Origin: Wuchereria bancrofti
Lineage: Eukaryota; Nematoda; Chromadorea; Rhabditida; Onchocercidae
Direction: 5' to 3'
DNA: 64,000 nt
Assembly (NCBI GenBank): GCA_005281725.1
Contig: SSBO01000003.1
Location: 5,208,495 to 5,272,494 of the forward strand
Part shown: positions 53,698 to 64,000 of the stretch, one piece after another
Position numbering within the stretch: the first letter of the stretch is position 1
Layout of the letters: each line of letters opens with the position of its first letter
Position numbers and translations under genes: made by a program
The notes under the pieces: model-generated
Database searches by the model: none
The model's input: the letters and a program-made list of their open reading frames with translations, nothing else
Told to the model about the DNA's origin: nothing

Positions 53698-54385
53698 GAG
53701 ATACATGATTGGAGAAGCGTGGATTTGTTAGTCGGTATTATGTTCCTAGATTTTGTTAACTAAAAAGTTATACGTTTATATTTACTCTAGTTTCATGTTT
53801 TTAATGCGGTCTTATAGACTACTTTCTTAACTTTCCATCATGTATTATTATTTTCAAGTTTCACATTTAACTACTCAGTGGATCAAAGAATATAATATTA
53901 TTTCGCACATGGAGTTTCCTTAAACAGTCTATTCATAATTGTAATTTATGTTTCTGCGAAAAAAAAAAAAAAATTTGGGTTGCTTTTGTACCTTCAGATG
54001 TAGTAATCGCTTTGATATTTCCGGTCGTGTGTGGTTTGTCGTTTGAACTGCAGTAGTTTCCGTACTCATCCGAAATTATATTTCTTGCGGTGATAACGAG
54101 TCTTGGTGCACTGATTTATTCGGGTTCCTTTCTGCACTTTTCTAATTGATATATGAAAATGAAATAACAGTATAGTAGGTGAATCCTGTTAATTTTAGCT
54201 GGATGCTGTTTTGATTTTTATCGAATTAGTTTGTTAAATGCAGGAAGCAATGAAGAATGGAGTATTTTAAGTAATGTATTTTTTTTTTTTTGATAAGCGA
54301 AGAGGTTTTCAGTTTATCATCGGTCCTTTTAGGAGCTGAGTGTTTCTTAAAATTTAAGTTACAAGGAAGGGAGCTTCCGTCATTG
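53698..54385. other. Spacer and 5' UTR between eIF3F and TMCO4
   Basis: 0.7 kb with poly-A and poly-T runs. TTTTCAG at about 54310 and CTTTTAG at about 54331, just before the TMCO4 start, are candidate trans-splice acceptors. No gene seen. Confidence 0.5.
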
Positions 54386-57300
54386 ATGATGACCAGTTCA
54401 GGAAGGAATGATTTGCAAGGAAGTGCATCCGACCCATTATTTCCGAAAAAGGGATCGTCGGGTTTGTGTTTCTGTTGTGAAACAGTTTTGTAAATGACTA
54501 AACTAAATGTGTATTTTGTTCATTCAGATTCCTTTCTTTGTTTCTAGTCATGACAAGGGACTACGACTAATCTTTTGTTTAGTGCTCACTACTCATAATT
54601 CTAACTTTACAAATAAAAATGAAAGGCATTATTTGATAGGAAATATTCCCACTTATTATGATTTCGGATGGTAGCACGAAAAACTGTTCTAAGGATTTGT
54701 ACTTATCTCAATTTCTTGATTGGATTTTTCTGAACATGTATAAATTGTGGTTATTAACTCATTGGTAATTCAGAACCACTGATTATTTTTAGAGATGAAA
54801 CTATTTTTCGTCTCGGCTAAGTACCTTGTCACCTTCAGAGAAGATCTGGAGAAGTGAGAAATTTTGTTACTGTTAGAATAACTTTTAATTTAACACTATA
54901 GTTTTCTTTTGCTTATAATTATAGATTATAGGTGGTCTTGACAAAAGAAACCAATAAAATAATTTGTTTCAGGTACATCTCTCGAAAGCAATAACCTTCG
55001 TGGAAATGCGTCAATATTTGTAAATTCATCGGTTATGTTGCATGACCAATTAAGCAGTGCTGCATCATTCGCTCTGGTTGATTTGGTCGCTTCAGTGCTT
55101 AGACTTGATTTTTGGCAGAACAACGACCACTTGAGCGATATGTGAGTTCTCCAACTAGATGTACTCTAATAGTATAAACCGAATCGTGGATTACGGATCT
55201 ATCCTGAACTAAACATAAAAAGTTATCACTAACAAAGATCGGAATTGAATCTAATATTATGGTATTAATATTTCATGAAAGCAGTTATAATATCAGTAAT
55301 TAATGTGAAAAATGATTGACTTCCTGTTCGAGTGTGAAGTCGAATTTTAGTGAGTTTTGCACACAAGCATTGGAAAAAGTACTCAAGTGTACCGCATTGC
55401 CAGAGCGGACAAACGTAACTGTGCGACATCACCTTATGGTTTGTCTATTTTGCATTATTTTCGGGCTCCAACATTCGATAATCTCATTTCTCTTAGTTAG
55501 ATTTGATTAATGTAAGTAGCTGGAATCAGAAGGTTGTGATAACCACTCCAAATTGAACAATGCCTTCTTTCAGCTTAAATTTACAGTTTCTGTCGTTATT
55601 AGCACCGGTCACCTATACGCTATTTTTCTTCGAAGACAAAATATGCAAAGTTAAATTTTTAGTATTAACTGTCAAGCTAATCTTCATAAATTCTAGGTAT
55701 GATCAGCTTTTTAGGGTGAGGGTGCAACAGACGATATAGCAGCGTTTGTGACTCTTATCAAGAAGGACCCAATTATAAAGCAGAAGGGAGCCTTAGTTAT
55801 TCTTGCTTGTCTTTTGTCTACTTTCACCGAGTATGGTTCGTCAAACGTTTGTGATTCTTATCAAGAAGGACTTTGAGTTTGCCTTTCTATTCCGTTGAAG
55901 TTTCATTTGCAGATACAGCTAAGTGAGGAATAGGAAAGGTAAAAATCTTCGGTCTAAGTCTTATTTTTTTGATGAAAAGATGGATTGGTGAAAGAAAAAC
56001 TTCAATCTGCAACTAACATGAAGAATTTATTTTATTTCAATAATTCCTGCTCAACATTTCGAAAGCTATCTTAGAGACAACAAAAGCATTTTTTCAAATG
56101 GCATTTCAAATAAATGAATAATGCATTTTTAGGCACTTATGATTGTCGTTATCGTGTCTTATTGCGTCATATTTGTGCGCTTTTGTCTGTAAGATGGGAT
56201 GATTTTGAAGATGTTTGTTTCTTAATTATATTGTTCTAAACATTAATTTAAACTATTAGAAAGTAGTATATTAATTCTTTAGAGATCTACAGAACATTGA
56301 AAAGTTTATCTCATCAAAACTCCGTTTTAGATAGAGGATGCACTAGTTGATACAATCACTGGATATCATTACAAAGAAAACGAGTAAGTACTATTGGAAA
56401 TATTTATTTTATTCTTACATATTTGAAAATTTCCGGTCATTTGAGAAGATATTTGTTGAAATAATTGTTCATTCATTTTGATTATTAGCGTAGACGAAGC
56501 TAGATGATTAGGTTTTGCATTGCTTTCAACATATGAGATCTATGTGTGGATTAAGCTCTTGTAAAACACAGACTTGTATCTCCAAAATTACTCATCCATT
56601 GTAGAAGTTGCAATAAAAATAATGAAAGGAATCTTTTTACCACCCTACGTCACCACCCTTTGCACTTTTTTGATGTATAATCTTTACATCCACACTGTGT
56701 CGTGATGATTGAAAGCCCTGTGAACAGTGATTTTAAAAGTGATAATTTGATGCATGAGCGTTTTTCATAATCAAAAATAAGATCCAACATTTTTTTATCA
56801 TAACATTTTTTTAAAAAGTAATAGTGAAATGTTCTGTACTTGAAATCTAAAAACTGTATTGTAAAATGTTGCATGGGGATGTTTTTATTTAGATTATGAA
56901 ATACGAAGTTCTGTTTTCAGAGAACAAAAAATGGTAAGAGATAGAGCTGCGAAACTGAAAAAAATTAAACGATATGTTATGGTTGGAGCAGCCAGTAGTG
57001 TTGGTGGTGTCTTACTAGGTGGAATTTTTAGTATTCATATTCGAAGTTTTCTAGATTCCGCATGCTGTATTATATTTTTCGGATTTCAGGAATAACAGGT
57101 GGGCTAGCAGCACCGTTGGTAGCGGTTGGTGCAGGCGCTGTAGTTGGTGCCGGAGCAGCAGCAGGTATTGGAACAACAGCGGGCGCTACTGTACTTGGAT
57201 CGTTATTTGGAGTAGCTGGTGCGGGATTAACGGGCAAGTTATTTGAAGTGAATTGAAAAAGTATAGATGTTCATTGCCAATTCAGCAAAAGGTCCTGTCG

Positions 57301-59837
57301 TTTTTATTTATAAGTTCCTTGATCCAAAGGTAAAATACTTGTTTCGCCGGCATACGTTTTATTTTTTATTTTACTTATTTTTTATTTTTATTTTACTTTT
57401 TTTGTAACCTACACGTGCTAGCACGTTTTTTGTAACATACCGATTTTTAAACCAAATTTTTGTTTATTGAAAAAAGTGGAGTCTATATCCAATCAGAAAT
57501 TTTCAAATTTATTCGTATTTCGCTAGAAATTCATACTGTTCGCTAGAAAACTTCACTTTTTTTTATTTAATCTTTCTATTTTCCAGGTTACAAAATGCGG
57601 AAACGAGTAGGTGCAATTGAAGAATTTGTAATTCAGCCAATTTCTGAAGGACAAAGTTTGCATTGTGTTTTGGCAATTAGTGGATGGATTGAAGATGTAA
57701 ATTTGTAACTTTTTTTTTTCTTGAAAAGTCGCAGTTTTCCGGTAGCTGGAATAATTTTATTTGTGGTTTAATATTCTGTAATTAAATTGAAAGTAGAAAA
57801 AATAATTTTTATTCATTTCGAAACAGTCAAACTAAAATGCTAAAAGTTGTCTTTCATGCAAAATGTTGTAGGTTTATGTTCTTACAAAGTTTTCACGATA
57901 TAACTGTTTCTTTGTGCCCAAGTCGCACCGCTTGTCTCTGAATTTTGAGACTTATTAATCTTAAATTAGGGCGTTTGCTGTTTTGTATTGGCGATCATTG
58001 CGACGGTTATATTAGTGTTGGGTCTATCTGTCATTAATTAATTACTTTTTCTGGATTTACAAAATTTCCGCGACATAACTGCTTCCTCAGTTGTAGTTTA
58101 GATACCTTTCTGAACCACATTTCAGTAAAATTTTAAAGAATTTGTTTTAGCAAGGAGAACGTGTTTTTCAACAGCAGTGGAGGCATTTGTGGATGTCGCG
58201 CGAACAATATATTTTGCGTTATGAAAGCAAATATCTAGTAGAACTAGGACGAGCAATTAATTATTTAACGTCTTTTGCTGTATCACTTGCTGTTCAACAC
58301 ACTCTTTTGGAAACTGCCTTTGCTGGTATTTTCTTCTACTGATCTTAGTTTCTGATATCTGATATTTGTTTCTGATATTCGATTTATTATATTCGATTTT
58401 TTTTTTTCATTCGCTTCCAAAATTTCCCAACTTGATTCATTTTTTTTTTTGGTTTGCAGTTTTTTCCTTCGAAATTCCAGGTGAAGAAAAACTATTTCAG
58501 GTTTGGTTGCTGCGGTTGCTTGGCCCGTGGCGCTTCTTTCTGCATCTAGTGTAATCGATAACCCATGGAATGTTTGCGTAAGGCGAGCCGCTGAGGCATG
58601 AATTTCTATAGTTTGCATTTTTCGGAAGAAGATAATTATTTATTAAGCATTTAGAAGGATACTTTGAAAAACATACTTTTGAAATTCTGGAGACAACTGA
58701 AGGGACTTTATGAAATATTAAGATCAGTTACCAGACGATGGTATAGTTTTCAGGTCGGTGAACAATTAGCCGAGGTATTGTTAAGTCGTGCGCATGGCAA
58801 CCGTCCTATTACCTTAATAGGATTTTCACTTGGAGCACGCGTAATTTTTCATTGCTTAATGGCTATGACCAAACGCACTACATGTTACGGTGAGTTTTTA
58901 CGGATCAAGTTAGTGGAGCAGGTTTTGGCAAGGAATTCTTTTTGATAGGCACTGATACTGTTATTATGGGCTGTAGTTTTTCCTTATTTTTATAGTTATG
59001 CTGATTTAAAATTAAAAAACAAGGATTCCAGGAATAATTAATGATGTGGTACTTCTTGGTGCACCTGTAACAGCTTCACCGATTCAATGGCAGCAGATAA
59101 GTCATATTGTTGGAGGACGGATTATAAATGGTTATTGTAACAGTGATTGGTTATTAAGGTGGAATTTTTATGTTTGGGTCTCTCCGTATTTTTTAAGTCT
59201 TTAAGATGCAAGAAGAAAAATATTATTTTAAGTTTGAGTCTTTTAATTTAGCCTACTTCTTGTAACAAAATTACATAAATTTTTTGGTGTAAGTTTGGTA
59301 GTCGAAGTTCATAAAGTGAATGTTTCTGAATTCTATATTTGATGTAATTGTTAATTTTGTAGGTTTATTTACCGTGCAATGAGTGTACAATTTACGATTG
59401 CTGGAACAGGTCCTGTAACATGCAAGATGGAAAGGAAAATTGTCAATTTCAATCTTTCTCACTTAGTTCGTTTACTCTGTTCAAAAAATTGTACTGACAG
59501 TTTAATATAGTTTTCTTTATTAAGGCACTTGATTAAATAATACATAGTCAAATATTGCAGATAGCAAATTATTGTAAATCTATAAATTCATTCTCTTTTG
59601 TAGATAAAAGGCCATTTGGACTACTCTCGAAAGTTAACTGAAATATTGGAAACAGTTGGAGTTCGAGTTACACCGCGTCCCGATCATCTCATGCTGGATG
59701 TGGATGAAGTTACGAGAGAACTAAACACAGACATCATTGATTTTGATGACGCAGAAGAGAAAAAGCTCTCTTTTAATAATTTTAAAAGTGGAACAGAAGC
59801 GCAATGTGCATCACATGAAACGAAACAAGTTGAGTGA
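54386..59837 (+). CDS. TMCO4: TMCO4-like DUF726 alpha/beta-hydrolase membrane protein
   Basis: Predicted membrane-associated alpha/beta hydrolase of the DUF726/TMCO4 family; substrate unknown in animals. Fifteen exons: 54386-54461, 54973-55141, 55351-55438, 55715-55835, 56133-56212, 56331-56383, 56921-57018, 57090-57233, 57587-57696, 58151-58325, 58501-58595, 58754-58889, 59032-59158, 59363-59465 and 59604-59837; 602 aa (human 634). Landmarks: basic KLKKIKRYVM, then a Gly/Ala-rich hydrophobic hairpin (about residues 213-276), GYKMRKRVGAIEEF, AWPVALLSASSVIDNPW, the nucleophile elbow IGFSLGARVI (Ser428), VVLLGAPV, SDWLLRFIYRAM and GHLDYS. The C-terminus is acidic and variable. Introns 8 and 11 appear to be GC-AG, and intron 4 begins with a copy of exon 4 sequence. 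AATAAA at 59936-59941 follows the stop. Confidence 0.93.
55846..55871 (+). repeat. Intronic copy of a 26-nt piece of TMCO4 exon 4
   Basis: Bases 55846-55871, beginning 11 bases into intron 4, match exon-4 bases 55743-55768 at 25 of 26 positions (the only change is C to T in TTTGTGA[C/T]TCTTATC). The two copies are 103 bases apart in the same orientation. Flanks do not match. Confidence 0.85.
57234..57586 (+). other. GC-AG intron of TMCO4 (intron 8)
   Basis: The exon ends ACGG and the intron begins GCAAGT; the acceptor is TTTCCAG. The join gives GLTGYKMRKRVGAIEEF, the conserved TMCO4 stretch, in phase. No nearby GT donor keeps phase. The intron also contains the palindrome ACGTGCTAGCACGT (57413-57426) flanked by repeated TTTTTGTAAC, and a TTTTATTTT low-complexity run. 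Confidence 0.8.
58596..58753 (+). other. Probable GC-AG intron of TMCO4 (intron 11)
   Basis: The exon ends GCTGAG and the intron begins GCATGA, ending TTTTCAG. This gives NVCVRRAAEVGEQLAEVLL, the conserved family order. A good GTAAGG donor lies 18 bases upstream but would delete six conserved residues (VRRAAE); it could be an alternative site. Confidence 0.65.
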
Positions 59838-61006
59838 TGAAGATAGATTTGATGTTTTTAATGATTTGTAACATCTAATTTAAACAGCGGTTCTGTTAGT
59901 GAGGGATGGTCGAACTTTAAGATATGAAATCGAAAAATAAAAAATATACAAACAGCTGTTTGTTATGGGAAAAGTTATGAAATTTTTGGAAAAGAAGTCA
60001 CTGAAAAAGGAAAATGGAATTTTTATAAATTGTTCGAGGTGTTATGAAATTTGCAAAAATAAAATCTTAGAACGTTTGGAATTTGATATAAGGTTTTTGG
60101 ATGCACCAGAAAATTCGGAGAGATAGAAGGAAAGGATGAAAAGAAGAAAAACAAAATAATTCATATTGCCCGGAAGATAGGCAAAAGAAGATAAACCGAG
60201 AGGAGGTGAGTAAATTTTTTTAACATTCTGACTACTGTCAAGTAATAAGATTAATTGTGACATTTTATTTGAACTAAAGTGGTATTCCTAATTTATATTA
60301 GGCGTTCCGTATTCTTCTTTGCCTACGAGCCTTTGTGATTCTTTTTTATTTTGTTCACAGTCTCATGTAATTTTCATGAAGGTCCTTTTTTCATTTTAGT
60401 TAGATTTCTGACAATGCACTGATTTCTTACCTGATTTATTGATTTACATAAATATTTTTTGAAGACTTAAAATTAAATTGTCTTTTTTTTTCAGTTCATT
60501 CACTTCTTTCTTTGTATCAGTTCTTTCATCCACTGTGATTTATCTTATTTTTACTCGTTTGACATGTTAATTGTTGTTTCTTATAATGAGCCCTAAAAAT
60601 AAATTATTGTATTGAAAAGTTGAATTTTTTACGACAGCAGTTTGAATCTGTAACATTGCTGCTTCTGAACAAGAAATAAATAGAGGTCAGTTTCGTGGTG
60701 TCTTACATCAGGACGATTTGGAGTGGTGGAGACATTCTGTTTTATTCAGGAATTATTTGTGTTAGTTGTCTTGGTGTTCTTGTTTCTGTTGAAGTATCTT
60801 TAAAGAGACCGGGTTCCAAAGTTCAACCGTCAAATTTTTGATTAATGAAAGTAAGAAGACCTCCCTGTCGCTGTAGATAGAAAAGACAGATCTGCTCATT
60901 CATTTCATTTTTTAATCAGTATTATATAGGAACTGTTCATAAAAAACATTGGATATATTTTCATTAAAAGTAATTGTGTAATTTTAAAATTTGACGGAAT
61001 CCAGGG
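59838..61006. other. Spacer between TMCO4 and TIM14 genes
   Basis: 1.2 kb holding the TMCO4 3' UTR (AATAAA at 59936-59941) and the promoter of the next gene. ORFs on the minus strand here have no motif. GAATCCAG two bases before the next ATG is a candidate trans-splice acceptor. Confidence 0.5.
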
Positions 61007-61345
61007 ATGTCATCTGCGCTTATCGTTGGTGGCGTTGGCATGGTAGCCATTGGACTGGTTGGACGATTGATGATGCGAAATCGTGTAGCGTTCCTAAAAA
61101 TGGCCAAAATATTGCCGGTTGCCAATAGTATGTCAAAATACTATCGTGGCGGTTTCGAGCCTGTTATGACACGACGTGAAGCAGCACTGGTCCTGGGTAT
61201 ATCACCCAGTGCTCCAGCGTCAAAAGTGAAGGAAGCGCATAAACGTATAATGATTGCCAATCATCCTGATCGTGGTGGTTCACCCTATTTGGCTGCAAAA
61301 ATTAATGAGGCAAAAGACAAATTGGAATCAACAAGACACGATTAA
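61007..61345 (+). CDS. dnj-21: TIM14 / DNAJC19 mitochondrial import J-protein
   Basis: J-domain co-chaperone of the mitochondrial presequence translocase motor: anchored in the inner membrane, it stimulates mtHsp70 (with TIM16) to pull proteins into the matrix. A single exon of 112 codons. Residues 2-22 are a membrane anchor (ALIVGGVGMVAIGLVGRLMM); YYRGGFEPVMTRREAALVLG opens the J domain; the catalytic HPD is at 86-88 within MIANHPDRGGSP, followed by YLAAKINEAKD. Length and the order of motifs match C. elegans DNJ-21 and human DNAJC19 (116 aa). The ATG follows an AATCCAG acceptor by two bases. Confidence 0.96.
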   Translation: MSSALIVGGVGMVAIGLVGRLMMRNRVAFLKMAKILPVANSMSKYYRGGFEPVMTRREAALVLGISPSAPASKVKEAHKRIMIANHPDRGGSPYLAAKINEAKDKLESTRHD

Positions 61346-64000
61346 TTTTTAATTAGGATTAGTATTAATTGTATTCCATGCGGATAGTTTCGTTGTGTCA
61401 GTGTGAACGATAAGTCGACGCAAATGGAATTTATTCATAGAAAATTTTATAATATTTGAAATAGCTGAAATATTGTCAGTCGAAAACAATCATTTCAGTG
61501 CTCATTGTATTCTGTAGAACCCGAAGAACAATACTTCTTTTAGTTGACAAGGTGAGAAGTCGTTAGTATGTGCTACAATTTCACTCTGAAGGAGTCCATT
61601 TTGCAAAAAAAGAACGAGAATTTATGAGAATCTTCAAATTTATGCTTCTGTGAACATATTAGTTGATACTAGTGACCTGGTTTACTAATAGTTCTTGTTC
61701 TTTATTCACTATAATTTTAAACTGACCTTTCATAAGGAAAGTTTTGTCAATTTTAGATTCAGAATTTTTGTCTTAGGTTTGTTTTGTCGTTATACTTCCA
61801 ATGGTATTGTAATATGTCAAATGAATTGCCCGTAAATCTAGCCTAACCGACTTTTGTTTACTTTAGCTGATCTTCCTTGTTGTAAATTTTCATATGTTAA
61901 GCTCTGTTCACTCATTTGCTGTTATATTAGTTTGTGGAAATGCTATTCATTGTTCATTCTTTGGTGATAAACGCCTTTATGGTCATTGAGCGGAATCTCT
62001 GCTTCAAATAATTGCATAAAGTAAAGACTATAAAGTAACAAACATTGAATCGAGACATTCCGGTCATGTTCGAACTTCTGATTGGTTTCAGATCATGTAG
62101 AGGTATATATGAAAAGTTGTATTGTTACTCGTGCATCTGGATTAAAATTTATTTTTAGTTGATATGGGTGAGTTTTAGTCGAATATGTAGATGTTTAGAA
62201 GCATAATAGAAAAGGTAGCTTTGATAAGTTTTTGATTTACTCACCGGGAATATTTGTCATTTGTTTTTGATCCGTGAGGGGTTAAGCTTTGTTAGTTTTA
62301 AATGATTAAGTAGGAATAGAAACAAAATTAAGAATAAAATAGTAATGCAAAAGATGATAAAGCTGAAGTATGGATGTACGGTGATTTAATAGTAGTAATT
62401 AAGCGAAACAGGTGCTGGAGGGGCCATGTGAAAGCAAAGAAATAGGAAGATATGTATTTCATCTTTGCTTACTTTTTTTCTCGGGAAGATTTGTTACAAA
62501 GCAATTACTAGTATTTACTTTGAAGGGACTAAAGTGCATGGGTACAGGTTACTAACTCTGAAGGCTAGGTGCAATAATTCTTTGCTTGTGATCACTGCTA
62601 ACCGTCTCAAACTGAATTCATCGTGAAAGAAAGTCAAGAAACTGTAATGGATTATCGAAGTCCGCAAAGGAAAGTTTGGGATGTCAATGGTAGCACACGG
62701 GCTGATAAGGGCATAACTCCTTCTCTGGGCATAATTCTACCAGTTATCTTTTCGTCCACATAAAAAGTGTTGAGTAATTTACATTCCTTCTGGGTGTGAA
62801 TTAAGTCTAAATTATTTTAAATTGTGCATCGAATTTCAATGGATATAATAATGTCGATTTCAATGGGTTTCCCTCTATTTATTCCACATTTATTTTTCAA
62901 AAAGGATAAATGTCTGCGATGAGAACAACGGCAACACCTTACTGCAGTACACAGATCTTTATAAATGTTGAATCTCTGTCAACTCCTAATCATTCAGCAA
63001 TTCAATGTATCAAATGAACTTCTTTTGGACTAATTGCATATTCGAAATAAATATGAATCATTGCGGAATAGTTGTGCTAAAGATGAAAAGTGACAGAACG
63101 AATAACGGATCTGATCCACTGACCTCTGCTAAATAGATCGAATCTAATCTATTTAGTATGAAGACTTTCCGTCGGAGCAGAATTTTCTTCCAGTCTGCAA
63201 ATATCCCACTGATCAAGTAGGAGAGTGTACACAACGCATAGAACAAAAGCGATGACAGGATTGTAAAGAGACAGGGAAGGGTGGAAATAGTGTGTAGCGA
63301 CAAAATGTCTTTTACTTTAACACCTTGTTTGGAATAAGGTGATCACGTCATGTGGTCACGTGTTTCACTGTCCGTCTCACTTTGACATTATGGCGATATC
63401 GTCGTCAGCCTACGGTTTGTTATGGTTCGCACTTCGAAGATTTAACTTCTTTCTATTCTAATAGTAACAATGATCACTCATACTATATTGCGATAAGGTA
63501 ATGTTTAGGTGAATTTCATCTAAGCGAGAAAGGTCACAAATAAATCTCCCATCAAAGGTGTGGAGTTTTAGTCCTGATGCAAAAAATCCTGATGAATGAT
63601 GCAGAAAAAAGTTAGCAACAGCTGGTATATTTTGTGACAAATTAATGGCAGAAAAGTATAAAGATAAAAGTAGGAATAATTTGTCAGATTATTTTCAGGT
63701 AAACATTTTCTGGAATAGTCGGTGTTAGTGATGACAGTTATTCTATCCCACCAATGTATCACCGAAACGGCATTGTATTGAAATTAGTGAAAATGGTAAT
63801 GGTGCATGCCAGTGTTGCCGAAGTCCAATTCATTGAAGGTGAATCCTTCATTTAACATTCAGTTAGATAAAAAAAACCAAGTCACCTAAGTTCCCAAGTT
63901 ATACTTCAGGAGAAGTCGGAATAGTGCTTTGATTTTATAATACTTCCATCTTGCATTCCACATACTTGTGATAAAGGTGGACTAAGGACTGCTTTATATT
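61346..64000. other. Downstream region without an accepted gene
   Basis: 2.65 kb of AT-rich sequence. Two weak exon-like stretches lie near the end: a minus-strand frame at 63458-63573 after TTTTTTGCATCAG (LKLHTFDGRFICDLSRLDEI), and a plus-strand frame at 63719-63795 (GVSDDSYSIPPMYHRNG). Neither could be joined to a gene within the window. Confidence 0.4.

Noticed and set aside
58283..58618. Minus-strand ORF of 111 codons
   Set aside because: Antisense to TMCO4 exons 10 and 11, whose plus-strand frame matches the family.
54386..61345. eIF3F-TMCO4-TIM14 as an operon or functional system
   Set aside because: Spacers of 0.8 and 1.2 kb exceed typical nematode operon gaps and the functions are unrelated; shared trans-splicing would be needed to revive the idea.

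Overview
The window is AT-rich, intron-dense eukaryotic nuclear DNA. The short AT-rich introns, TTTTCAG/TTTTTAG acceptors (often placed just before the start ATG, as at trans-splice sites), an FMRFamide-like neuropeptide precursor, an NRF-6-type acyltransferase and the TIM14/DNJ-21 sequence point to a nematode. A filarial or other clade III species is my best guess; the species cannot be fixed from the sequence alone. The gene models below were spliced by eye using reading frame, intron phase and recalled family sequences.

Layout. 140-802 (+): 3' end of an unrecognised gene. 3540-5981 (-): microsomal 17-beta-HSD / 3-ketoacyl-CoA reductase-type SDR. 8440-13509 (-): complete dymeclin, 15 exons, with a foldback element in one intron. 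17388-23363 (+): M13 neprilysin-type zinc endopeptidase, about 17 exons. 25839-29859 (+): NRF-6-type acyltransferase-3 membrane protein. 30105-30404 (-): candidate secreted Cys-rich protein. 36.1-36.9 kb: possibly decayed coding sequence. 37167-37850 (+): FMRFamide-like peptide precursor (PTFIRFamide, FLP-4-like). 39061-42422 (-): L-lactate dehydrogenase. 44.4-50.0 kb: no gene seen. 50892-53593 (+): eIF3 subunit F. 54386-59837 (+): TMCO4/DUF726 hydrolase. 61007-61345 (+): TIM14/DNAJC19.

The genes are mostly unrelated housekeeping and neuronal or secretory loci. I see no operon logic beyond the same-strand run eIF3F, TMCO4, TIM14 (gaps about 0.8 and 1.2 kb), and no sign of a coordinated undescribed multi-gene system. 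The most noteworthy signals are: four introns that only fit the conserved protein if they start with GC instead of GT (one in ldh, one in eIF3F, two in TMCO4); a near-identical 26-nt copy of TMCO4 exon 4 placed just inside the next intron; a 214-bp foldback element in dymeclin; several perfect hairpins; and a few small unrecognised Cys-rich or Gly/Tyr-rich coding candidates.
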